Shown here piece by piece: positions 36,745-50,700 of a DNA stretch of 64,000 nt. Within the stretch, counting starts at the first letter, position 1, and each line of letters begins with the position of its first letter. Source of the stretch: Metopolophium dirhodum. Lineage: Eukaryota; Arthropoda; Insecta; Hemiptera; Aphididae. The DNA lies in contig NC_083568.1 of NCBI RefSeq assembly GCF_019925205.1, positions 5,198,237 to 5,262,236 of the forward strand. Direction: 5' to 3'. The translations under genes and the position numbers were made by a program. The notes beneath the pieces were generated by a model. That model was not told the origin of the DNA. It made no database searches and saw only the letters and a list, made by a program, of their open reading frames with translations.

Positions 36745-37926
36745 AAAAACTTTAAAAGTATAACTGTATAATATACATAATATTATTATGTTCATACATG
36801 TAGTAGTTCGTGATGTTAAGTAACAGCTGTTTATACTGTTATCTTTTATCAGTTAGTATTAGTATCACAGAATAAATTATTCTGCGGATATCACTATATC
36901 TTAGTCCGTGGTTTAAACCGGTTCAAAATGTTCAATAATTAATTTATTAATTGTGTTCGATTTACTTATGAGTTGTTTTAAATGTTGATACTCTTGGTGT
37001 ATAAGGTATTAATCTAATTTACTTATATGTTAATTTCAACTGCTTATTTACATCCAGAGTTGACCTCCATAGTCCATTGTAAAGCGTGTCATTAATAACC
37101 TCGAGGAGGTAATAATTATTTGATTTACACTTTTATAGTAATCCACTGCTATTAGCTTTTAGGAGTAATATTTTCTGATCATTATGAATAGTTAGGTTTT
37201 GACATACAATAAAAAAAGAGTCCCAGGTTACTTTATAAAGCTACTGACTGGGAGTCTTTAAAAGATTTTTGTGTATGTTCAATGATTCAATTTGAACAAC
37301 ACCAATTTTAGATATAGAATCTAATGCCTACTGCAGTCACATTTAATTCAACTATGATAACAAATCCATCTAGCATTCTGTTTCATACTACTCAAATCTC
37401 TACACGTTATCCATTTTCATTATATGTTTTTTTTTTGATATCTTGTTTGAAACCTACTATTATTGTCTTTGTAATACTTAGTACCGATATTACTTAGTAC
37501 TTGGTACTTAAAACAGTAATACCGAACACACATGTTAAAGAGGTCCCATAAATATCCCAGTGGCTTTGGTAGGATACTATAATCCCAAATATATAAGTAA
37601 ATATCCATGTCTTAATTTTATAAAGTAACTAAGCATTTTTCAGTGTGGTCAGGTGAAAATTGTTTTTTTTATATCATTGTGATTTATAAAGATTGGTGCC
37701 AAATACTGCCTATGATTCATTCAATTTTATCACTAAAATCGCTAAGTCTTAACAGTTGATTCTCCATTAAAACATCTAATTTGAAAAAAAAATGTTATTT
37801 AATATTTTTTTCTAATAAGTAATTATATGCTATTTACTAATGTTTCATTTAGTTAATATAATATTTTTGTATATTAAACCATTGATCAATAGTGGTATGG
37901 TGTAACTTATAACTAGTATTAAGAAG

Positions 37927-40900
37927 ATGCCAGGAAAAGTAAAGGTACGTGTAGTGGCTGGCCGAAATTTGCCAGTCATGGACCGGTCAAGTGATACTAC
38001 TGATGCTTACGTTGAAGTCAAGCTTGGAAGCACAACATATAAGACTGATGTTTGTAGGAAGTCACTAAACCCTCAATGGAATTCCGAGTGGTATAAATTT
38101 GAAGTGAGTATTATAATATATAATATAATATAATATAATTACAAATTCTTGGTTTAAAAAGTACTTTAATTTGAATCTATTTATGATATCAGTTAGATGA
38201 TATAGAACTTCAAGATGAGCCTCTTCAAATTAGAATAATGGATCATGATACATATTCAGCTAATGATGCAATTGGAAAAGTATACTTTAATTTAAATCCA
38301 TTACTTTTACCACAGCCAACAGTTGTTCAATTATCAGGTCAACAAATTTTAGCAGATACGTTGATTTCAAACCAGAGTCAGACAACAGGTACAAATTATA
38401 CATACCACCTTTAGCGCATAAGATATTTTTCTTAAACATACTGCATTGTTTTAGGGGGATCTGTGGTATCTGGATGGTTTCCAGTTTTTGATACAATGCA
38501 TGGTATTCGAGGTGAAGTACATATCATTATAAAAGTAGAACTATTTTCAGACTTTAATAGATTTCGTCAATCTTCATGTGGAATTCAATTTTTTTACTGT
38601 TAGTATATATTTGTAAATAATATATTTATAAAATTGATTTTAAATTGATTTTTTATTTAACAGCTGGAGCGGGAATAACAGCACATACAGAATGGGTGCA
38701 TGGCTTTGTTGAAGAATTAGTAGTTGAAGATGATCCTGAATATCAGTGGCTAGATAAAATTCGTACACCTCGTGCTACTAATGAAGCACGACAAACTATA
38801 TTTCTAAAGCTTTCTAATGAAGTACAGAGACGTATAGGCTTAAAGGTTTTGGAGCTTGGAGCAAATGCTGTAATTGGGTTAGTTATTCTATTTTGCATTA
38901 TGTTGAAAGTTGCAATGAATACCTTTCTAAAATTAAATGTATCAGACTCATTAAATATAATATTGAGGTTGGATATCTCAACATTTAGGTAATTTAATAT
39001 TTAGGATTCCAAACGTAATGCTTAACTAACTATTAATTATCAGTTTTTAACACTAAGACTGAATCACAAGAGTGGTTCTATATACGTCTTATGAATTATT
39101 TAATTTGCATGAAATGCAACCATCTCTATTAGGTAACCAAAATAATGGAGTCTTACTATTTACTGTACAAAGATAATGTACTATTTTTAAAATGTTATAG
39201 GTTATCTATTTATATAATAATGAATGTTTGTCGTCTGTCTATGTGTGTATCCTTTGTGTATTCCTAAACCATTCATCCGATTGTGATGAAATTAGATACA
39301 GAGATAGATTAGATCTCTAAGAAGAAGATAGGCTAATTTTAAAAAGGTAAATTAGAGGTCCAATCCGGGAAGGTGCTCATACAGAGATTTTGAGATTTAT
39401 GATGGAAATGTTTGGTTGTAAATAGTTGCTATTGGTTTTAAATGTTTTGATAATAATAATTATTAAATATTATTAAAGCGATACACCTGTTGACACAGTG
39501 GCACTTCTATGTATTTTAGTACAGAATGTCTCAAGTTCAAACCACGGTTTCTGTGGACCAATTTTTATAATATCTATATTTTATTTTTCTAGCTATAATC
39601 AATATTTTGATTTGGAAGGAGAATCTGGGATTGTTGTCCGTGGTATTGGAACTGCAGTTACATTAGTGCGACATTTGACATTACCATCAGTAAATTTAAA
39701 TTTACAGCCAACAATTGACGAGTAAGTACATTATTTTTAAATTGTTATTTAAATATTTTCTTCCTATATTACTTATCTAGTCGTGTTATTATTTTATTTA
39801 TGATATTATATGATAAAAAAAAATGATAAGCATACAAATTTTATTTACCTTCTACTTTTTAATACTATTATACTATTATGATGATTTACATTTTTTTTAA
39901 ATAAATGAAACAATAAATTATATTTTTACAAAAGTTGAAAAATGTAAAGTTAAAATTGTATATATCATATATTTATATATAATTTATTTTGATAAACAAA
40001 TTATGCATATGCAAAAATAAATGTAATGATTGCCTTTCAAAGAAAATATGTATATGTATATTGTATAATATTGTATACATTGATACTGACACAGTGGCAT
40101 GTAACATAAGGTCCAAGTGTTGCTCAGGCAACACCTTAAATATGGGTGGGTGAGTATTGATAGATGAAAAAATAGGTAATTTTATAGGACGGTACAACAG
40201 AGGGGTAGTATTATGTAGGTTTCCTAAAATTATTTGAGCAACACCAATTTTTTGTATGATACACGCCACTGTACTGACGTGTTATTGATTGTCAATTAAC
40301 CGACAACAATATTACCATCTAGCTAAATGTGTAATCTTAAAATATTTGAAATTTTTTAATACATTTATGTAGCAGAAAAAAATACAGTCTACTACTAAAT
40401 AAGTATTAGGTAATTGTAAGTAAATATTTTCAAAACAATATTAATTATTCTCATTTTTGTTTTTATTTGTTTGAAGTTTGGATTTTCATAACTCATTTGT
40501 ACAAACTGATAATATTAACCATACTAGTTCATTTATTAACAAAAATAAAAAATCCTATTCTATCCGTAAAATGTCTCCCCATATTCTAAAATCAAATACT
40601 GTAGATTTTGCTGAACTGTCTAGTATGAAAAGCTTATTTAACCAAGAAGACATGCGTACATCAAAATTTAAAAGACAAAATAGGTTTTTGAAAGCTATTA
40701 CTTTCCAAAATTCTCAACAAAAAAACAAAAAAAAACAAATGTACTCTACTTCAGTAGAATCTGCTAGTTCATCATCAGATCACGATAGACATTATAATAC
40801 TTGTAATTCAGCTTTAGCATTTTTAGCACAAGCTACTTTGGATTTTAATTCATCTTTTGACTTACCTTCAGAGTCTGAAGAAACACAACCCTACAATTCA

Positions 40901-43900
40901 CGAAGTCCTTTAACCAGACAACCAAGTGTTGATACAAATCATTCTAAATTATCTTTAGAGTATTTGTTTCACCCTAATGATCAAGGCAAAAAAGCTGCAC
41001 CTGATTTAATTTTACCTTCATCTAGTTCATTAAATTCGATTTCTGATTCAACGGCAGAGTCAGAAATGGCTATTGGGTTTGAAGTCTCAAAACTTAATGT
41101 ACGAGAGTCATCTCCTTGTATATCTGATAACCCTACTTATTACTCAGACTCTTCAGACTCCATTGATTCAGATTCAGTTGATATTGTGAGCACAAATTCA
41201 GAATCTTTATTTCAGGAGCCAAACACTCCTCCATTGTCAAGAATAGTATCTACAGACAGACCCAATACGCCTCCGATTTCTAAAATTGTTTATCTAAGCA
41301 ACATTAAACCTAGTTTTCTTAGTAGTTGTTTAACAGATGTATGTGCATCCAGAAGCGTGTCACCTTATAACTCTAGTAGTTTTAGTAATTCACAGAGTAC
41401 AATTTTACACAACACGCCACCTTTGCCAATGGTCTCTAATTCTGATGTAGAATGTATAATTAACAATGAACCCAGTTTAATAAAACTCGAAGAAAATGTT
41501 TGTCCTGTTTTCTCTGATAATATAACTGCATCCGAGTGTTCTTCGCATGCTTTTAACTGTGATGACAGGAACGTTGAAACAGCCGAATCACCTAGCAAAG
41601 TCACACACCTTCCAATGCATCGAAGGTCATCAGACTCAGAAATCAATAATGCACCAAAAGGTAATATATATCTAGGGTCACTGTTTAGTTTTCCAATATA
41701 TATATGGGTGTTTATGTATATTGTTTAGATATATTATTTGTATTCTATGATAATTATTATTTATTACAGTCTTACAAAAACTCATAATTTTTTGAATTTT
41801 TTTTATGTCATTGTTTTTAAAATGTTAAGTCTTAAACTAGATTTATATTTACTTGTATGATTTATATTTTATCCATTTAAAAAAAAAAATGTTTTAGTAA
41901 TATATTTTTTATCTATTACAATGCCTATGTTATTTGTTTGTCATAAATTCACTTTTATTTATTCATAATAAAATTATTTAAACTGCTCCAAGATGAAGAT
42001 GATGCATGATGCATGATAACTATACTTTGTATGAAATGAAGTTTACAATTATTTATATTTTATACATCTTAACTCATGAGTCATAACAAATTAATTTCAC
42101 AAATTCTTATAATTTTATTATTTAAATATAATAGGTTAATAAAACTAACTATTAAAATTAAAATATAATAAATATATAAAATAATTTTTTTCAGTCACGT
42201 GAACATTTTTTGTAATCAGGTAAGAACAATAATATGTTGTGTGTACATTTTCTTCATTATGCACTATTCATCAGTGGTATTAGAAATTCTTTCGTCCAAA
42301 ATGTTCAATATTACGATCTCCTAACTTTTTCTGTGTGCCATTCAATAGGTTCTTCATCTAAGTTTAATATATTTTAATTGTTTGTTAGCCTTTAAATTTT
42401 GTTATTATGGCTAATACATAATAACCATTTTTATACAAGGTATGAACTATATAAATAATTGCTGCTCCTCTAAATACGCCTCGGTTAATTATTTTGTACA
42501 GTATATATTCTACTTAGTCTGTAGTCTGCTGTATTGTTCTATCTTGGCGAATTATACATTTTGATTATTTCTTACTATTAATTCTTACTTTCATACATTA
42601 CTTATTATACATTTACACTTCACATAAGTTTGGTTAATAATCAACTAATAAATATACAACATAAGTATGATAGTTAGTGTTTTGTTTAGTGCATGGTGGT
42701 GGAGGGTGAATAATTTGTATTCTACACTATATACAGGGGCGTATTATAGAGGAGAGGCATAAATAAAAAATTCAAATTATACATGGTTATAAGTTATCTC
42801 ATATTTTATATCTCAAAATAATCTAATAATAAAGTATAAATCACTGTGAATGGATGTGCCCCCCTTAAATACGTCCCAGACTACACAACTGCATAGAATA
42901 AAATATGATATTGATACAATTTATTGAATAATCCTCCACAGTAACATGTTAATTATTTAACTATTAAAAGCTCTTTTTTACCAAAGAAATATGTCCATAC
43001 TTATAAACATAAATACAAATACATGAGAAAATCAATAGTACATATCCATGCATCATTCTGAACTATAAATATATAATAAAATAATCTTATATTATAATTT
43101 CATTTACAAAATAAGGTTGAAAAAAGTTAATTCTTAATGATTTTTATATTTATTACAATTTAATGTATTAAATATGATAATCACATATTTCACTAATACA
43201 GTATAACCAGAACAATTTTAATTAGTATAGTTATAAACAATTTAGTAAATATTGTATACATGAATTTCGAATGATTATATTTATTAAAAGACGTTAAGCA
43301 CGTATAATAAAATTATTTACAATATTATAATATATATCTATTGCTTATAACTTATATTAACAATAAATTAATAAATTTTAAGGTAATAGTTTAACGGGAA
43401 GTGGAAGTTCAACAGTTAGTTCACATCGATCACACGGACACACAATGTTTCATCGCTCAATTTTAAGCAAAGACACATTGGATGCAATGGAATATCCATT
43501 TCTTACAATGACCAAATATCCTCCTGGTTTTGTTGTTCATTTAGGTTAGTGAATAGTTTTAAATTAAATTACTAAATAATCATTTTTTTAAACTATAAAG
43601 TAATTTAACAAAAAAAAATATTTAGGTGGTATGGTAAATGCAAAATCAGTTAAACTGCTCGAACGCATGTCCAACATGGAAGAACCAGAAAGTAGAGACT
43701 CTTGGTGGAGTGAATTAAGACTTGAAATGAGATCACACGCAAGAGCATTGTCTTGTAATGTAATTTTGGGTTATTCCGAACATACTTCAATATGGTATAT
43801 ACTATATAAGATAATTCAATAATATTTATTAATTAAGTTTAAGGTTTAAGTACTATTGTAACAGATAGTGTAAACAAAAATTGAGTAAAAAGAAAGTATA

Positions 43901-46900
43901 TTTAATATAGCAATAGCATTAAGTATATTTAGTAGAAACTATTAGTTACTAGTACTTAGTACCAGTTAGTGGTCCTATTTTCAACAGTAACTGAATAGTA
44001 ATTCTTATGTGTTAGGTGTATAACTTAGTTTTTTTTTTTTTATTGATCTTAAGCATTGGCGACTATGGCCATTAGGATTTTGTAGGGGGGTTACAGTTGG
44101 CTTAGAAACACATGAGCATGTAAGGCTAGAATTCGTCACTAAAATCCTGGGTGGTCACTGGTCCTGGTTTAAAATTTTTGTTTTAGGGGAGGGGGGGATA
44201 TCTAACAATAGGCTTGCTATTAATCAATATTTATAAATACTACATAAATATTAAATATTTGGTACCTACTCTTTTAAGTTTAAACTATACACATTCCAAT
44301 GAAAAAGCAATCAAAATGTTATAATTTATTTTATTAAAACAACATATTGTTATAATTTTTGTACAGTGATGATGTATGTGTGTTGAGTGCAATGGGAACA
44401 GCTGCAGTTGTAAACCTTATGCCATCAGTAAATCCAGGTGGATATTTTTCTGGAATTTATCCCAGTGCACCTCTTGCAGATATACCAGAACCTTCAATCT
44501 CAAGTACATATGTGAGTTAATAGAAAATTACTTTTAAAACATAAAATTAAACAATACTATTCAACACTATTAAAACTAATGTTGTTAAAATAATAAAAAA
44601 ATTAAACAACAAATATTTTTAAAAGATTGTTTGAATACATCTAATTTATTTATTTTTAATAAGTTAACGCTTGAGATTTTTTTTTTATAGTTATTAGATA
44701 CTGTTAGGGTTTAATTTTTTCTTTTAGTAACCCATATTCAATAACTAAAGATTTTCAAATTGATTCATATTTTGCAAAATAAACATGAGAAATTGTAATA
44801 TTATATTTAATTTATTTTGGTCTATTTTAGCTTATTTAATTTTTTACGTCCGGTTTTGTGTACATTATACATGTATGTTTTATATTATATTTTTGTTGAA
44901 AAAATAAGGTAACGATCATTGTATTACTTATGTAATCAGTAATCACCATTGCACAATATTTTTTCTTGTTTATTTTTAGTTTTTAGTGCTCTTAAGAATT
45001 TTATGTTTTCATATTATAACAAATATTTTATTATTCAAAATTTATTTTTAGTCATGTAACAGTAGAACTCATAAACACTCTTCAAGTAATAGTCATGAAA
45101 AATTGGATTCTTTACCATGTTCTATTTGTCACATACCATATAATGAGCATAGTGTACCATTTTCTATGAATATGAAGTATTGTTCCACATGCAAGTAAGA
45201 AACTTAACTTAAGATTTGTTTTGAATCTTATTAATTCTATTTTATACTGTTTTGTACATATAGGCGATATAAAGTACCACATATACTTTTATCGTCATTG
45301 GAACCTATGGAAAGACTTACTATTCGTGGTACTGGAACTCTATTGCAAACGTTTGTTTGCCGTAATAAACGTGAACTTAAAGGAGAGATGAACGCTAAAG
45401 AAATATCGGATGGATTACCATTTCTTGAATATGAACTGCATAGTCAGTTATTGAATAAATTACGAGTGAAAGGAATGAATGCCATTTTTGGACTTAAAGT
45501 AAATAAGTTGCTATAATCTTGGTAGGTTGATAATCCTTCATTTGTTTAGATTCAAGTTTGTCTTGGTGAACGAGTGGTGTCTTTGCATGCTACTGGTACT
45601 GCTATGTACATTACTTGTTTGCCTGAACCACCACTACCATTAGTAAAAGCTGGTAAATCTTGGGCTCACCCAGATCAACAACAAGTATTACGTGCTCAAA
45701 AGTTACTTAACGATGCTGTGGTTAATAATAGACAACATTATCATCTTATTCAAAAAGTAATGATATTGGTATATAAATACTATAATATAACAAAATGTAA
45801 TTGTTATTATTACTTTATTCATAGGAAGATGAATCTGAAAATATGTCTTCTAACAGTACCGGAAAAACTACTTTACCTGATATAAACTTAAGTTATGGAA
45901 ATAGAGACACGTGTATTTTAGAAGTATAAATTATCTTAAGCATTTTTTTTTAAGTTAAGAAATAATAATTCAACTCATTTTTGTTTTTAGATGGATGATG
46001 CAGAGGATTTAGATGTAGTATCTCAATTGTTAGAGCCAACTCCTCCAGGTTCATTTTTACTATCCAATACCGATGTTCTTCCTGGAACTGGTTCAGAAGT
46101 ATTCCCTATGGAACCAGTGTGTAATTTGCAAATGTTTACTCAAGTTTGGCGATCTAAAGCACATTACACCAATGGAAACTTTGACAAACAACTTCAACGA
46201 ATGCTTCAAGTAAGCCATATTTGCTATAAAAACCAACAGAAAAATATCTGCATAATATACATTTATAATTTTTAGGGATTATTTTTCAAACTTAGGAGGA
46301 TGACACCATGTGGACTGGGAAAACTATCATTTAAGATTGATATTCCAGAACCAGATGAATTGCAAATATCAATTGTTGGTTAGTTATCTTTATTTTCTCA
46401 TTAGCCATCAAGGCATTCGTGTAGCAGGTGATCTACTACCTCTTTTTAGGTGTATCCGGTGATCTACCATATTGTACAAGGTGTTGTTGGTGACCTACAA
46501 TTATTATTACCTATTATTATATTATATTATACGCACATTATCATAGACCGCAGTGGGACAGTATTGCGATAACGATTAATGACATTTACAATATGACTAC
46601 GACTCTTTAGCAATGTTGCTGGATAGGTTAGTTTTAAATTGTTCATTGGTTGGAGTTTGTCTATAATACGTGCGTCTGAATTTTATAAAATAATTGTTGA
46701 TGAAAAATCAACTGTAAATTTTTTTCTTAAAAGGAAATACAATAGAGGCAGGATTCTACTAGGCGCAGTGGTGGATCCATGGTTTAATTTTGGATTTAAT
46801 AATTCCATTATTATTATTACTTATATTATTAATTGAAAATAACAACATAATATTTTATGGAGTTGAGCTCTTAGTGATGGTTCTAGTATTTTTTTTTTTT

Positions 46901-49348
46901 TTCAGGGAGTTTATTTATTCCTTTCCCCCGACCAAACACATTGTGGTCAGGTTTTGGTAGATAATAAGTAGATGAGTTGACAAGTAAATCAACTACCATT
47001 ATATCAATAAGATGGCATTTTGAAGATGCACATCATTATTAGATACAGTGGATTCCGCGTAATGTGGGCACCGGTTAATATAGGCATCCGCGGAATACGT
47101 GCAAAATGGTACGGTCCCAATTCTTATATATACTGATTACTAACTTACTAATTTCGGTTTATACGGGCAACTGCTTAATGTGGGGAAATGAGTTTGGTCC
47201 CAACATGTCCACATTAAGCGGTATCTTCTGTAATTGGTTGCTGAATAAGTACTTTTGGCTATTATATCAAAACAATTGAGGCTATAAGATGCAAAATGAA
47301 CACTATCAGACAAATCAAACATCAATAATATAATTAATTAAATATTAGTTGAATTTTCATTTTAGGTATGGCATTAGGTCTTGGCGAATCTGACAAAACA
47401 ACTGCCAAACAAATTTTAAGACGAAGACAGTTACCTTTAAAAGATTTTGAGCAAAAAACCGGTAAGTCTACAATTTATTATACCACTAATATACGATAAA
47501 TAAATAAAATTATACCAAATAATACAATTTATTATTGGTTATACTTTTTTTTTTTTTTTATTGACAACCAATGTATTTATTTAATTATAAATATTTTTCA
47601 ATTTTTTAAGGCTATGCTTCTATTTTATAATTTGTTTTGTATAGAAGAACTTATTTTTAAGTTAGAAGAAGATGTTTCATTAGGTCACGGGGAAAAAAAA
47701 GTAAGAAAATTTGAACGAGCACCTCGTCCGAATAGACTGTCGACACATGTAAGTTAATATTTCCTAAATGTATCAATACACTAATTTATTTATTTTTTAA
47801 TTAGTTTTATACATTATACATAATGTGTGATATAATTACAGGCTGCTCCAAAAGATAGATATGGTGTGGATATTACACCAATGACTTACATACCTGGTGC
47901 CAAGATCGAACGATACTTAGGAAATTTAAATTTTTTTTTTATACGTGAAAGCACATGCATTAGAGAGGTAAAAAAATACGTGATTAAGTAATTTAATTTT
48001 TATAACTAATTTATTTATAATTTAGAGTGGTGGTCTAAGTGGCTTTGTTCATTGTTTTGTTGCCGAAGTAATGGCAATAGTACGTGCACATGTAACCGCA
48101 CTTGGTGGAAATGCAATGGTAGCTTACTTTATGAATGAATGTATTTTGCTTAATAATCCTCATAAAAATCAAGTAAGTTATATAGAACAATGATAATAAG
48201 TAGGATTCGGGACTTGTTGCACTAAAAATTATCAAAATATACAGTTAAAATTGTCAAAATATGCTTAAATATCTGCAGCTAAATTTTGTATTATTTTTGA
48301 AAAATGCATAAAACATGATATAACATATTACAATTTTGGAAATAAAAAACTCAAAAATAAGTAGGTACATAATTATTAATTAATATAATGAAAATAATTT
48401 CTACTCTGATTGTACTAATTCTAATGTATATAGATTTATTGATTAATATAGAGATTATAAGTGCATGTTGTGGGCATTTTTAAACTATACTGAAATAAAT
48501 CAACTTGATTCTTAAAAATACTGGCACATGTACTAGGTTGAGAAATAACGTGAAATGAGAACAGCCTGATAAATGAACACGTATCTTCGTACAATCTAGA
48601 ATGTAGATGTCGATTAGTTTTACCACAGTTTTGACACAAATATACTCATAAAATCTTAGTACCTATGTACCATACCTATATATAATAGGAGAGGGGTTTA
48701 GAGGTAAGCCTCCTCCAACAATTTTAACCCCTCCCTAACATTTTCTAAAATTTTTTTTAGCTTATTGAATAGGGTTTCAGGGATTAGCTTCCCCAAATCT
48801 CAGGAGGTATTGCCTATTTGCACTTATGCTACACGAACATAATTTATTTAAAGAAATATTTTTCAATGATATACAAATTTGATTTTTCTTGACAATTTTA
48901 CTTACATAAAAATATGAAATGTGCTAAAAATTACTCAAATATGTATTTTTCCTAAAATATAACAAAATATGCAAATACAAAGTTTTGTAATTAATTTTGT
49001 CATTTCATAAAACAAATTTATAACTTACCTAAAATAGTCCACGACCACTATAAAAAAACATGCAAATGAAAGAAGTCTCAAACCCTAATAATAAGACTTT
49101 AAAATATTAGTGTAAACTCATTTCTACGGTGACTAAATAAAAATAATAATCCTCTTGCCACTTCAACTTGGGTTTCTACTTATAGTATATACATATAATT
49201 CTATATATAATTTCTTTATTATTACTGATTATACTGGTAAAAATAAACACATATTCAATACCTAATTATTTCATTATAATTTTAGGGACAATGTCTTCTA
49301 AATGTTGGAGGTGATGTAGTTGAAGTATCATACTTTAATGAGGATTAG
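37927..49348 (+). CDS. C2CD5: C2 domain-containing protein 5 homologue (20 exons)
   Basis: C2CD5 (CDP138) is a Ca2+/lipid-binding C2 protein that in mammals helps insulin-driven GLUT4 vesicle insertion. Exons: 37927-38103, 38193-38388, 38455-38598, 38664-38877, 39593-39721, 40477-41660, 43383-43544, 43626-43794, 44367-44511, 45052-45194, 45264-45498, 45550-45756, 45825-45923, 45991-46209, 46276-46378, 47366-47461, 47645-47748, 47842-47967, 48026-48172, 49286-49348. All have GT/AG junctions and sum to 4062 nt, giving 1353 residues. The N-terminal C2 domain (residues 1 to about 110) has the calcium aspartates in PVMDRSSDTTDAYVE and MDHDTYSANDAIG. Later conserved blocks are GFVEELVVEDDPEYQWLDKI, FDLEGESGIVVRGIGTA, CSICHIPYNEH ... 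CSTC, GMNAIFGLK, FVHCFVAEVMAIVRAHVAAL-like and CLLNVGGD near the end. The family is about 1000 residues in vertebrates; the excess is mostly the Ser-rich exon at 40477. Confidence 0.96.
39195..39425. repeat. Probable interspersed repeat (C2CD5 intron 4)
   Basis: ATGAATGTTTGTCGTCTGTC, CTAAACCATTCATCCGATTG and TGATGAAATTAGATACAGAG resemble a widespread insect dispersed-repeat motif. Ends and class could not be determined. Confidence 0.4.
40092..40271. mobile_element. hAT-like MITE, 180 bp (C2CD5 intron 5)
   Basis: Inverted ends CAGTGGCATGTA and CAGTGGCGTGTA lie between 8-bp direct repeats TACTGACA (40084-40091) and TACTGACG (40272-40279), which match at 7 of 8 positions. Interior is non-coding. 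Confidence 0.82.
42734..42879. mobile_element. Possible hAT-like MITE, 146 bp (C2CD5 intron 6)
   Basis: Ends CAGGGGCGTATTATAGAGG and, inverted, CTGGGACGTATTTAAGGGG are similar. Flanking 8-mers ACTATATA and ACTACACA differ only by two transitions. An old, decayed insertion. Confidence 0.55.
46419..46512 (+). repeat. Three degenerate 31-bp tandem units
   Basis: Units starting at 46419, 46450 and 46481 each begin GTGT and include GGTGATCTAC or GGTGACCTAC at the same offset. Lies 40 bases after the end of C2CD5 exon 15. Confidence 0.55.
47046..47230. mobile_element. Tigger/pogo-like MITE (C2CD5 intron 15)
   Basis: Inverted ends CAGTGGATTCCGCGTAATGT and CAGAAGATACCGCTTAATGT, each continuing GG, are flanked by TA on both sides. 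TA duplication and this end type suit a pogo/Tigger-class non-autonomous element of 185 bp. Internal TAATGTGGG motifs are repeated. No coding sequence. Confidence 0.75.
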
Positions 49349-50700
49349 TTATTACTTATTAGATTATTGTTGTATATTTGTATATGTATAGCTTTTTATA
49401 AATTATAAATATTTTTAATTGACAATGATCTTTTTCAAATAATTATTTAACATCTATAATATGTTTATATACCTAGTTGACAATAATGATTTACTAGACT
49501 TATGTACTTAAACAAAAACTTTTAAAATCAATTTTTAGTTAATTATGCTTGCATTAAGTAAGATATTAACAAATTACTATAGGTTTTTAAAATAATTAAA
49601 TGAATCTCTTATTTTGTAGCAGTTGTTTATTATTTATTGATATGTACTTCATTTTTGTTTTTGTAAATATTCTACTAACAAATTTTAAAAAACTATAAAA
49701 CTATAAAATATTTCTTGTAAAAAGTAAAATATATTTTAATAAAATATTTTACATTTCAATTTTTTTTTTTTTTTGTAAAACAATTATTTGTTTCTTTCTT
49801 GAAATTTTAATTGCATTTAATAACTTAAAATGGTTGTTAGATAGCAAACAAAATTTAGAACGAATATAAATTGAGTTATACGTGTCAGAATTTAATAATG
49901 TATTGATAAATATATATGTGTAGTAATTTTGGTATTTTATTTTATTTATTACTCTAAACTAAAGTATAAATGTTGATTCAAATATTTATTATATATTCAA
50001 AAAAAGGACTGATTTAATATGTATCTTATTCTTCTCTTTAAAATTATTTATCTTGATTAGAAATAGTTCATTTTAACCATGAATGTAGATTCTGAGTGGA
50101 ATGATGAATATATTAACTATTGGTTTAAAAATAATGTGTTTTTTTTATTTATTTGTATGTAATCACGTTTTGGTGCAGGACATTCCTTAACTTTGAGAAT
50201 AGTTTCTGGTAACATATTTGATATAATTGGTACTTTGGGGTTGAAAATATAAAATCGGAGTAATTTTCTCTATTAGCAACAGATTTGTAAAAATTAATTT
50301 TTAGTAAAGTACTTTTATTAATAATTATGCAAAACTAACAACAAAATTAAAAAGGTGGAGAAACAGTAATATTTATTTTCAATACCAGAGTTTCAGTTAT
50401 CAAAGGAACAATTTAGTAAGTCTATTTATTGAAAGTGAATCTAGTTGGTACTTTGGAAGATAAAAGTAAATAATTCGCTATAGTTTGCAAAAGTGTCAGG
50501 AAAAACAAATAAAATATTAAGGAAAAACTAAGATTGTTACGCAAAACCAGTTTTAAAAAAAATCGGATGTTGTTTTTTAATATAACTAAAAAAAAAACCA
50601 TAGATCCATAACATTATCACAAAATGTTTGTATTAACAATTTCTATGTACCATACAATTTTCGAAATATTGCGATTCTTTTTGAGCTATTTGTAGGTATA

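Larger units (their letters stand above)
33520..37926. other. Intergenic region between Sod1 and C2CD5
   Basis: Divergent spacing of 4.4 kb that should hold both promoters at its ends. Most is mobile DNA: a family A copy at 33999-34770, a hAT-like element at 35001-35831, a foldback fragment at 36112-36215 and a foldback element at 36309-36744. A C/G-run stretch near 36040-36075 may be another MITE scrap. From about 36750 to 37926 only AT-rich sequence is seen, presumably the C2CD5 promoter and 5' untranslated region. Confidence 0.65.

Noticed and set aside
41365..41646. 93-codon minus-strand frame
   Set aside because: Antisense to the Ser-rich exon of C2CD5, which joins in phase with its neighbours.
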